Shown in pieces: positions 9,390 to 16,904 of a stretch of DNA of 64,000 nt. Location of the stretch: assembly GCA_028284935.1 (NCBI GenBank), contig JANQQQ010000016.1, positions 212,730 to 276,729 on the forward strand, read 5' to 3'. A model generated the notes under the pieces. The model searched no databases. It was given only the letters and a program-made list of their open reading frames with translations, and was not told the origin of the DNA. The number at the start of each line of letters is the position of its first letter. The first letter of the stretch is position 1. The DNA comes from Croceivirga sp. (GTDB lineage: Bacteria; Bacteroidota; Bacteroidia; Flavobacteriales; Flavobacteriaceae). The translations under genes and the position numbers were made by a program.

Positions 9390-9901
9390 CACTCGAAATC
9401 ATTGTATTCATTGGGGCAATTCTTTTTGGGATCGTTTGGTACTGGAGGGAATCCAAGAGCAACGCCATATATCGTCTGGCGAATAAGATAACGCATGCGA
9501 AGTCCTTACAGATGAAACCAGAAAACAAAAAAGGATTTGTGCACCAACAACCTTTTTTAATGCGTTTGGTGTGGATTACCCTGCTATTTGCCCTCGGAGC
9601 GGGCATCGTTACTTTTGTGACCCCCATTAATGTCTTTTTTATCCAATATTTCGCGTCGGCCATTGTGGGGACTTTGATAGGAACCTATATCGCATCCGCC
9701 TTTGTTTTTGCCAAGGATACCACGAGCAAGGAAAATTTGGAAAAGGCATTTGACAAGGGAAAGGAATTTGTGGAGGATTTGATCGATGGGGATGAGGAGG
9801 TCACGGAATCGAAGACGGAAACCAACAGCGAACCTGAACCAATCCCAAAGGAAAAGAAATCGGCCCGCGACCGATTGAAGGACAAGGGCATGATAAAATG
9901 A
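9386..9901 (+). CDS. Small three-helix membrane protein, operon gene 5 (unknown)
   Basis: 171 residues. Hydrophobic segments at about 3-20, 54-72 and 75-99 predict three membrane helices; the third is glycine-rich (ASAIVGTLIGTYIASAFVF). The ~70-residue C-terminal tail is very acidic then basic (LIDGDEEVTESKTETN ... KEKKSARDRLKDKG) and probably cytosolic, a plausible docking site for the AAA+ ATPase or coiled-coil protein. The start overlaps the previous stop by 4 bases. No family recognised. Confidence 0.8.
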   Translation: MTLEIIVFIGAILFGIVWYWRESKSNAIYRLANKITHAKSLQMKPENKKGFVHQQPFLMRLVWITLLFALGAGIVTFVTPINVFFIQYFASAIVGTLIGTYIASAFVFAKDTTSKENLEKAFDKGKEFVEDLIDGDEEVTESKTETNSEPEPIPKEKKSARDRLKDKGMIK

Positions 9902-9969
9902 ATGAAGCAGTAAACGGTTGGCCAAAGGAATTCGGGTTTTTCCGGGTAGGCAAAAATTAAAATCGAGCA

Positions 9970-11646
9970 ATGATAAAAACATACTGGCAGAAAGGAAAGA
10001 AACAAAAACGCATCGTTGTTATAAGCGGTATCGTACTGATTTTACTGTTGTTCTTTCTGCGTGACGATTACCAGCCGGCGCTTTTATTTCTAAGGAAATA
10101 TAGCTTTATTATCCTTCTTGGTGCTGGTTTTCTGTGGTTTACGTTGCATAGGTTTCGCAATGCCGTAAGTGCGGGTAGGCGTGTCCTGATTTTGGTGGGA
10201 ATTGCGGCGTTTTTTATCACCCTTTGGTTTTTTGGGTTCAAAATGAACCTGTATGGCTATATGCAAACCTACAATGTGTTCAACAACCTGAATCTGGAGG
10301 AATTGGATGAACTTCCGCTAACCCAGAACGAGAGGATCCAACCGTTCAACAATATTGTGACCATGGCCTACGAATCCGTAGGTGAAACCCAAGAGGTCTC
10401 CATGCCTCAACTGGTGCGGGTGGATGGTACAAATCAATGGACCATGGCCGTGCAACCTGCCAAGGAATACACCTGGCAGCGCATCAACGATAATACCGAA
10501 GAGATTTTTTTGGTGGAAAGTACGTCACCGTTCCCGAGATTTTCGAATGAAAATCGGGTTCCAGTGACCTTTTCCATTGGGGAATCCCTAGCGTTTAGCC
10601 GAAACACCTATAATGCCGTGGTACAACGTTTCAATATTTTTCAGTTGTTCACTATGGAGCCTAGCGATGTCTTCTACATGAAAAACGATGAGGGAAACTG
10701 GGTGCAGGTCGTCAACCTAATCAAATGGAAAGGCTTTTTCTTTCCCTATCCTACCTATGGGGGCGTTATGGTGATAGACGCTGGGGAGCACGATTTTAAG
10801 GATTATTTGGAACGGATCACCATAGGCAAAGGAACCTATATTCCTCCTGATAGAATTAAAGATCATCCATTTTTAAAGGGTCAGAATACCCTCGCAGAAC
10901 GCATTTCCCAACTGCAGGCACAGTCCTTGCAATTCTTGGGAGGATTCACCGATCCCTTACCGTGGAATATGAAGACGGCGGTAAAAATTCCAGAATTGCC
11001 CCAGGACCAGAACCAACAACCCTACGTGACCGATTTTAATTTTGAGGGAATGCCAACCGATGCGCTTGACGGACTTTACCATTGGTTTGGTTTGGAGCCC
11101 ATTGGTGACGCGCGTACCAGTTTGGCCTTCAGTGTAATGATACCTGCAGATGGTACCCAAAAACTATACTACTACAATCATGCTGCAAAAAAGGAAGGGT
11201 ACGCGGGGGTATCGGCCATGCCCTTAAAGGTCATAGAGTCACGCAAGGAATATGATTGGTCTGCCAACAAGCCGGTGGAGTTTCGTCCTTTTGTAAAAGA
11301 TATCGCTGGCAAAAAGCGCATGTTTGTTATCGGAACGGTTGCTGCCGTTCGGGATAGCAGCAAACAGTTTGATGGTTCCGCCACCCCCGATCTGGCTTTG
11401 GTAGATGCGGAATATCGCGATGTTATTTGGATTGATGCCAAGCATCCTTCAAAATGGACGGAGACCATCTTAAATCAATTGGGGGAGACATGGAAAGCCT
11501 CTGAAAATCTTTCCGATGACGTACTGTATCCCGATAAGAATAATTTGGATTTAAAACCAGTATCGAAATTGGATTCGATTCCCGTAATGAAGATCGATTC
11601 CATGGAAACCAAGGCAAATGAAGTGTTATTGGATAGCCTTCAATAA
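9970..11646 (+). CDS. Membrane-anchored protein with large extracytoplasmic domain, operon gene 6 (unknown)
   Basis: 558 residues. Three N-terminal membrane helices at about 15-31, 40-57 and 70-88 are followed by a ~470-residue soluble part, which lies in the periplasm if the basic N-terminus is cytosolic (positive-inside rule). The soluble domain is rich in aromatic and beta-strand-like segments (KWKGFFFPYPTYGGVMVIDAG); no catalytic motif is evident. The last ~35 residues are a low-complexity Asp/Ser/Lys tail. With gene 5 it would form the membrane part of a complex whose cytosolic side is the AAA+ ATPase and its two partners. A 68-base gap separates it from gene 5. I recognise no family. 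Confidence 0.8.
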   Translation: MIKTYWQKGKKQKRIVVISGIVLILLLFFLRDDYQPALLFLRKYSFIILLGAGFLWFTLHRFRNAVSAGRRVLILVGIAAFFITLWFFGFKMNLYGYMQTYNVFNNLNLEELDELPLTQNERIQPFNNIVTMAYESVGETQEVSMPQLVRVDGTNQWTMAVQPAKEYTWQRINDNTEEIFLVESTSPFPRFSNENRVPVTFSIGESLAFSRNTYNAVVQRFNIFQLFTMEPSDVFYMKNDEGNWVQVVNLIKWKGFFFPYPTYGGVMVIDAGEHDFKDYLERITIGKGTYIPPDRIKDHPFLKGQNTLAERISQLQAQSLQFLGGFTDPLPWNMKTAVKIPELPQDQNQQPYVTDFNFEGMPTDALDGLYHWFGLEPIGDARTSLAFSVMIPADGTQKLYYYNHAAKKEGYAGVSAMPLKVIESRKEYDWSANKPVEFRPFVKDIAGKKRMFVIGTVAAVRDSSKQFDGSATPDLALVDAEYRDVIWIDAKHPSKWTETILNQLGETWKASENLSDDVLYPDKNNLDLKPVSKLDSIPVMKIDSMETKANEVLLDSLQ

Positions 11647-11706
11647 TAGCCTCGAAATCGTAGTATCAAACTTATTTATTTAAGCATAGTAAAGTGGTTT
11701 GACCTG

Positions 11707-11739
11707 TTGTCTTCCGATGCGCAACAAATCGTATTTTTG
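11707..11739 (+). promoter_or_regulatory. Candidate promoter of hemH with overlapping inverted repeat
   Basis: TTG at 11707-11709 and TATTTTTG at 11732-11739 fit the Bacteroidota promoter (22-base spacer), 17 bases before the hemH ATG. The -7 box is half of an inverted repeat, ATTTTTG (11733-11739) / CAAAAAT (11745-11751), a possible operator or leader hairpin. Confidence 0.48.
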
Positions 11740-11756
11740 CATTTCAAAAATCTGCT

Positions 11757-12791
11757 ATGCCGAAAGGAGTATTATTGGTCAATTTGGGTTCTCCGGATAG
11801 TCCTACCCCAAAAGATGTAAAACCGTATCTCGATGAATTTTTGATGGATGAAAGGGTGATAGACGTTAACCCCTTATTACGGAACATTATTGTCAGGGGA
11901 ATTATACTGCAGACCCGTCCAAAGAAATCCGCCAAGGCCTATTCCAAGATTTGGTGGGAGGAAGGTTCTCCACTCATCATCATTTCAAAACGTTTTCAGG
12001 AAAAAGTACAACAGTATACGGAACTTCCAGTGGCCCTGGGCATGCGCTATGGAAGTGGGAGCATTAAGGAAGGATTGCAAGAATTGCATGGAAAGGGTGT
12101 GGATGAGGTCCTTTTAGTGCCCTTGTACCCACACTACGCCATGTCATCCTATGAAACGGTTGTGGTCAAAGCTTTGGAACAACAAGCCATTCACTTTCCT
12201 AACATGCGCATCACGACCCTACCTGCTTTTTACAGCAATAAAGACTATATTAAAGTACTATCAAATAGTATTGCCGAAGGCTTGGAAGGTTTTGAATATG
12301 ACCACATACTTTTCTCGTATCATGGAATTCCCGAAAGGCACATTCGAAAATCGGACCCTACCAAATTCCATTGTAAAATTGATGGGAAATGCTGTAAGGT
12401 AAACTCTGTCGCCCATCACACCTGCTACCGCCATCAATGTTATGATACCACGGATTTGGTGGTACAGGAATTGGGACTTGACCCTCAAAAGACCAGTAGC
12501 TCCTTTCAATCGCGCTTGGCCGGTGACCCATGGTTAAAGCCGTATACGGATTATGAATTTGAACGATTGGCGAAGGAAGGGAAAACCCGTTTGGCGGTAA
12601 TTACCCCGGCCTTTGTATCGGACTGCTTGGAGACCCTTGAAGAAATTGCCATGGAGGGCGAAGAAGAGTTCAAGGAGGCGGGTGGCGAATCCTATAAACA
12701 TATCCCTTGCCTTAATGATCGGGACGATTGGGTACAATTAATGGCGGACTGGATTGCTGACTGGGAGCAAAAAGCGATACTCCCCGTTTAA
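11757..12791 (+). CDS. hemH: Ferrochelatase
   Basis: Inserts Fe2+ into protoporphyrin IX, the last step of protoheme synthesis. 344 residues, near normal bacterial length. Diagnostic motifs: N-terminal LVNLGSPDSP, metal/porphyrin histidine in SYHGIPERH (His189), QSRLAGDPWLKPYTD, and ITPAFVSDCLETLEEI with the acidic residues of the metal path. A cysteine-rich insert between about 206 and 228 (Cys206, 212, 213, 223, 228) is of the kind that binds an iron-sulfur centre in some bacterial ferrochelatases; cluster binding is inferred, not seen. The stop overlaps the following MATE gene by one base. Confidence 0.97.
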   Translation: MPKGVLLVNLGSPDSPTPKDVKPYLDEFLMDERVIDVNPLLRNIIVRGIILQTRPKKSAKAYSKIWWEEGSPLIIISKRFQEKVQQYTELPVALGMRYGSGSIKEGLQELHGKGVDEVLLVPLYPHYAMSSYETVVVKALEQQAIHFPNMRITTLPAFYSNKDYIKVLSNSIAEGLEGFEYDHILFSYHGIPERHIRKSDPTKFHCKIDGKCCKVNSVAHHTCYRHQCYDTTDLVVQELGLDPQKTSSSFQSRLAGDPWLKPYTDYEFERLAKEGKTRLAVITPAFVSDCLETLEEIAMEGEEEFKEAGGESYKHIPCLNDRDDWVQLMADWIADWEQKAILPV

Positions 12792-14173
12792 TGGCCAAGG
12801 TATCATCAGAACAACTGGGTACGGAACCCATAGGAAGCTTGCTCATTAAACAAGCTGTTCCTGCCTCCATCGGAATTCTGGTGATGTCCCTCAACATTTT
12901 GATTGACTCCATTTTTGTGGGCAACTGGATAGGATCCATAGCCATAGCGGCCATTAATGTAGTGCTTCCTGTTTCTTTTTTTATTGGTGCCTTGGGCATG
13001 GCCATAGGTATTGGGGGGTCCAGTATCATTTCGCGGGCCCTGGGTGCAGGGAACAAGAATAAGGCCTTGCAGACTTTTGGGAACCAAATTGCCTTGACAC
13101 TTTTGGTGACGATTACCATGGTGGTTCTAGGACTCTATTTTGTGGATTCCCTGATTCCAGCCTTTGGAGGTAAAGGCGCCATTTTTGAACCCGCAAAAAT
13201 CTACTATATCATTGTCTTATATGGCGTTCCTCTGTTGGCGCTTTGTATGATGGGCAATACGGTTATTCGTGCCGAAGGAAAGCCCAAGTTCGCGATGATA
13301 GCCATGATTATCCCTTCTGTGGGGAATCTATTTTTGGACTACATATTTATCTACGTTTTTGATTGGGGCATGCACGGAGCGGCATGGGCCACCACGGCCG
13401 GATACTTGCTTTGTCTCTCCTACATTGTCTATTTCTTTTTGTCCAGGAACTCAGAATTGAAAATAGGCCTACGACATTTTAAACTGAAAGGTATAATTCT
13501 TAGGGAAATTGGTTCTCTGGGGGGAGTAACCTTGGCAAGACAGGCAGTGACCAGTGTCATTTACCTTCTAATGAACAACATATTGTTCGGATTGGGAGGG
13601 GAAGCTTTGGTTGCCGTATATGCCATTATTGGTCGAATGTTGATGTTTGCCCTGTTTCCCGTATTTGGGGTGACCCAAGGGTTTTTGCCCATTGCCGGCT
13701 TCAACTATGGGGCCTTTAAGTACCGCCGGGTAAAGGAATCCATTTATACGGCAATCAAATATGCCGCCCTAGTAGCGACCTTGGTTTTTATTGTTTTGAT
13801 GGTGTTCCCCGCTGAAATTGCCGATTTATTTCTTAGTAATCGTACCGATTTGCCGGAAGCCGAACGCATCACCAACGCTTTTGTAATGGAGCACGCGCCT
13901 TTGGCCATGCGCTTGGTCTTTGCCGCAACACCTATCATCGCTTTGCAGTTGATTGGGGCAGCCTATTTTCAGGCTGTTGGAAAGGCCGTACCTGCGTTGC
14001 TGTTGACCTTGACCCGGCAAGGCTTCTTTTTTATACCACTCATTTTAATTTTGCCACCTATTTTGGGAGAACTGGGCGTTTGGCTTTCTTTTCCCATTGC
14101 GGATGTGCTATCCACAATCGTTACAGGCCTTTATTTAAGAAAGGAAATCAAGAATAACCTCAGTAATACCTAG
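12791..14173 (+). CDS. MATE family multidrug/toxin exporter
   Basis: 460 residues with about 12 hydrophobic helices spread over two halves, the MATE (NorM/DinF) architecture. Recognisable segments are the N-terminal GSLLIKQAVPASIGILVMSL and PVSFFIGALGMAIGIGGSSIISRALGAGN. Such transporters export drugs or metabolites against Na+ or H+. The start overlaps the hemH stop (TAATG), so the two are translationally coupled; a link to porphyrin or iron homeostasis is conceivable but unproven. The 3' end overlaps the convergent NTF2-like gene by a few bases. Confidence 0.93.
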   Translation: MAKVSSEQLGTEPIGSLLIKQAVPASIGILVMSLNILIDSIFVGNWIGSIAIAAINVVLPVSFFIGALGMAIGIGGSSIISRALGAGNKNKALQTFGNQIALTLLVTITMVVLGLYFVDSLIPAFGGKGAIFEPAKIYYIIVLYGVPLLALCMMGNTVIRAEGKPKFAMIAMIIPSVGNLFLDYIFIYVFDWGMHGAAWATTAGYLLCLSYIVYFFLSRNSELKIGLRHFKLKGIILREIGSLGGVTLARQAVTSVIYLLMNNILFGLGGEALVAVYAIIGRMLMFALFPVFGVTQGFLPIAGFNYGAFKYRRVKESIYTAIKYAALVATLVFIVLMVFPAEIADLFLSNRTDLPEAERITNAFVMEHAPLAMRLVFAATPIIALQLIGAAYFQAVGKAVPALLLTLTRQGFFFIPLILILPPILGELGVWLSFPIADVLSTIVTGLYLRKEIKNNLSNT

Positions 14174-14592
14174 TTTGGCATCTGTGTTGCTGCTTTGCTT
14201 ATAATTTTCCATTGGCCTGACAGTTTTTTTAGAAGAAAGATGTCCATATAAACCATGTTTCGGGAAGGGATTTTGATTTCTGCTTTGGCCATGGCTATGT
14301 TGTTGGCCATATCGATCATTAGAATCCTTCCTTCCCTCCCATTGAATTTCCCTTTTTCCCTATTTTCAAATAGGGCTGCATATTCCTTTGGGGACAGGAC
14401 CCAGATCTCTTGGTCCTTTTTGGAAAGAAAAAGATCGGCCTCTGGATAGAACGCCTCTTGAATGATCTCCGGCTCACTGTAGGATGAGCCGTTAAGGTAC
14501 TTCAGGAGGGTTTCCTGAATTTGTGCTACTTCGGTTTGGGCAAAAGTGATTGTGGGAAGAAAGAACAATACTAGGTAAACAAGTTTTTTCAT
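14170..14592 (-). CDS. Exported NTF2-like (lumazine-binding-type) protein
   Basis: 140 residues from the ATG at 14590-14592, chosen because a signal peptide (KKLVYLVLFFLPTITFAQ) begins there; the frame is open further upstream but would run into the next gene. The mature part resembles the NTF2-like fold (about 110 residues, ending in a hydrophobic strand pattern MVYMDIFLLKKLSGQWKII). Such small folds are often binding domains or diverged enzymes; the ligand is unknown. It follows the sugar dehydrogenase gene by 10 bases and is probably cotranscribed. Confidence 0.78.
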   Translation of the reverse strand: MKKLVYLVLFFLPTITFAQTEVAQIQETLLKYLNGSSYSEPEIIQEAFYPEADLFLSKKDQEIWVLSPKEYAALFENREKGKFNGREGRILMIDMANNIAMAKAEIKIPSRNMVYMDIFLLKKLSGQWKIISKAATQMPN

Positions 14593-14602
14593 GATAGGAT
14601 GC

Positions 14603-15772
14603 TTATTGTGGGATTGATTGAGGTTTGATTCTGATGAGTTGGCCATCTTCGGTGTCGGTAAGTAGATATAATTTGCCATCCGGACTTTGGGCCACCTTTC
14701 TTGACCGCACCCGACTATCCAAAAACAACTCTTCAACACTTTTGATGGTATCATTTTCTATGTGAAAACGCCATAAGCTTCCCCTTGATAGTCCGGGCAC
14801 AAAGAGGTTGTTCTTCCAATGGGGAAATTCATCCCCAGTATAAAAACACAGGCCTGTTGGTGCCACGGTATGGTGCCAAAACCAAATGGGATGGGTAAAT
14901 TCCACTCCTTCAAGTTTTGGGGGTTTGTAGTCCTTGCTACGTAATTTTCCTGTGGTCATATTCGGCCACCCATAGTTGGCCCCTGCTTCCAAAATATTGA
15001 TTTCGTCACCTTGAATGGTGCCGTGTTCCGTAAACCAAATTCGATTGGAACCGGGTTGTAACGCAATGCCCTGGGTATTGCGAATGCCCAGGGCATAAAT
15101 ACTTGGAATGGCATTTGGGCCTAAATCGGGATTGTCATCGGGGATACTTCCGTCCAAATGAAAGCGATGGATCTTTCCCCTTGAATCGGTAACATCTTGG
15201 GCGATGGGCAGTTCAGGTTCGTCATGTTCCCAAAACAGACGCTCACCAACGGTGAGGTACAAAGTGGTATCATGACCAATGGTCATCCCCCCACCGTAGT
15301 GGTAATTTATAGGGGTAAAGGGCTCAGCAATTAATAGGGGAGTAATATTCGATAGGGAATCCTTTTGGAGCTCGGCTGAAACGAATTTTGTTGTTTTACC
15401 TTCCCCTGGTTTTTTTGCGGCGTAGGAAAAATAGATTTTCCGGTTTTCTGCGAATTCAGGATGTAATAGAACTTCGTAAATACCGGAATTATCACCTATG
15501 TGAATGGCCCCAATACTGTCGGTCAAATCCTGGGGAAAGCCTTTGATTTTATGTTTGGTTTTGGCGATGAGGTCGATGCGCACCAAATCCCCATTTTTTT
15601 CCGTGACCAAGGCACTGTTCTCTGATAAGAAGGCAATGCTCCAAGGCCTATTAAGACCTTCAAATACCACCTCTTTTTCCGGTAAGATCCCGCCAAGCTC
15701 TTGAACGGTAGTGTTTTTGTCTTGGCAAGATAGGACGATTAAAAGAAGACCCCATAACAAAATACCCCGCAT
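14603..15772 (-). CDS. PQQ-dependent-type sugar (glucose/sorbosone) dehydrogenase lipoprotein
   Basis: 389 residues. The N-terminus MRGILLWGLLLIVLSC is a lipoprotein signal with the lipid Cys at 16, so it is anchored on the periplasmic side or surface. The mature part is a six-bladed propeller of the GSDH/aldose sugar dehydrogenase (YliI-like) family: LNRPWSIAFLSENSALVTEK at the start, the NYHYGGGMTIGHD blade, GIRNTQGIALQPG and EHGTIQGDEINI with the conserved Glu-His-Gly, and HPIWFWHHTVAPTGLCFYTG. It oxidises aldoses using PQQ in the family; whether this host makes PQQ is not visible here. Confidence 0.9.
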   Translation of the reverse strand: MRGILLWGLLLIVLSCQDKNTTVQELGGILPEKEVVFEGLNRPWSIAFLSENSALVTEKNGDLVRIDLIAKTKHKIKGFPQDLTDSIGAIHIGDNSGIYEVLLHPEFAENRKIYFSYAAKKPGEGKTTKFVSAELQKDSLSNITPLLIAEPFTPINYHYGGGMTIGHDTTLYLTVGERLFWEHDEPELPIAQDVTDSRGKIHRFHLDGSIPDDNPDLGPNAIPSIYALGIRNTQGIALQPGSNRIWFTEHGTIQGDEINILEAGANYGWPNMTTGKLRSKDYKPPKLEGVEFTHPIWFWHHTVAPTGLCFYTGDEFPHWKNNLFVPGLSRGSLWRFHIENDTIKSVEELFLDSRVRSRKVAQSPDGKLYLLTDTEDGQLIRIKPQSIPQ

Positions 15773-15855
15773 GACCTAATTTTTGTGCTAATATGTGGGA
15801 TGGTTGTCGTTTAGGCTTTAAGAATCATGATTTTAAAGATGTTTTTCAGAAAAAA

Positions 15856-16872
15856 TCAACCCATTTGTTTTCGAAATTCCGAAGGGGTCAAACGGGTACT
15901 TCCTTTAAAGGCTAGATTGAAGGTCGTCACATTATTGAACCCGGAGTCATAAGCGATACTGGCGATTTTTTCATTTTTCGTTTCAGGGGCAATTAAAAGT
16001 TGTTTGGCTTTTTCAATGCGATAGGAATTGACGAACTCAGAAAAGTTCTTATCGGTGGATTCATTGATGACCCGGGACAGCACTTTTGTGGTAGTCCCCA
16101 CGGTATGGGCCACTTCCGCCAATGAAATTTTTGGATTCAGATACACCGATTTCTCCTCAAAGAGTGCTTTCACCTCATGCATCAATTTTGTCGTGGTGAC
16201 CCCATCAAGGGACTGCCCCTTGTACTTTTCCAGCTGAAAACTATGCTTTTTAAGGAATAGGAAACTGAAAACGTAAATCAAGAAGGTATAACAAATGGCA
16301 CCACCAATGTAGATAGGAATAAACCCCGATACATTGCCTATGTAAAATACCCAGATAAACACCACCCCAAAGACCAGATTTCTATACCAAATGAGGATCG
16401 GCCTTTGTGATTGCTTCTTTTGCTTTACTAAAAGATGGATGGAAAACCAGAGATAACCCATAAGGTGACCAAATATCACATAGTAAATGACCAAAGAAAT
16501 GGCATCGAACCTATTGGGGATGGCCCAGCTCAGCATTGAGAATAAAACGTACGGTATAAAATGATATGTAAGGTGCCTTTGGGCCACCTGCTGATGAAAT
16601 ATGGTCTTACCATAGAGCCATAGACTGGGTCCGACCAATAGAATTCCCGCTAGTCCGAGGTTCCTTTGCCATGCTTCGAGTTGAAGGTATTCATTGAGTA
16701 TTGATTTTCCTATCCTTATGGTTAATCCAAGAATAATCAACCCAAGAAATACGTTGGCCCTTCTATTCCCTTTCCTTAGCGTAAAAAGGTAAACACAAAG
16801 AAAAAGTGCTTGAACAATCCCCAGGCAACTTAGTACCAGAATGATGGTATTCGAATTCATTGTAAATTTCAA
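15856..16872 (-). CDS. Membrane-sensor AraC family regulator
   Basis: 338 residues. The N-terminal ~220 residues hold about seven hydrophobic helices (7TM sensor type common in Bacteroidota); the C-terminal ~110 residues are an AraC double HTH (SLAEVAHTVGTTTKVLSRVI, then EKIASIAYDSGFNNVTTFNLAFK, ending LTPSEFRKQMG). So it is a one-component, membrane-bound transcription factor. The first ATG is at 16870-16872; a second in-frame ATG four codons later is equally plausible. It lies 32 bases downstream of the tricorn-like protease gene on the same strand. Confidence 0.9.
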   Translation of the reverse strand: MKFTMNSNTIILVLSCLGIVQALFLCVYLFTLRKGNRRANVFLGLIILGLTIRIGKSILNEYLQLEAWQRNLGLAGILLVGPSLWLYGKTIFHQQVAQRHLTYHFIPYVLFSMLSWAIPNRFDAISLVIYYVIFGHLMGYLWFSIHLLVKQKKQSQRPILIWYRNLVFGVVFIWVFYIGNVSGFIPIYIGGAICYTFLIYVFSFLFLKKHSFQLEKYKGQSLDGVTTTKLMHEVKALFEEKSVYLNPKISLAEVAHTVGTTTKVLSRVINESTDKNFSEFVNSYRIEKAKQLLIAPETKNEKIASIAYDSGFNNVTTFNLAFKGSTRLTPSEFRKQMG

Positions 16873-16904
16873 ATCCTGTTTTCGTCCAGTTTAAAGGAGG
16901 TGTT

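Noticed and set aside
9584..10005. Two overlapping antisense frames against the small membrane gene
   Set aside because: Hydrophobic translation is a by-product of the membrane gene on the other strand; both would overlap genes 5 and 6 of the operon.
3647..11646. Anti-phage defence island
   Set aside because: No nuclease, toxin, reverse transcriptase or NTP-cyclase domain is visible in the six genes, and codon use looks like the neighbours; kept as an unknown membrane machine instead.
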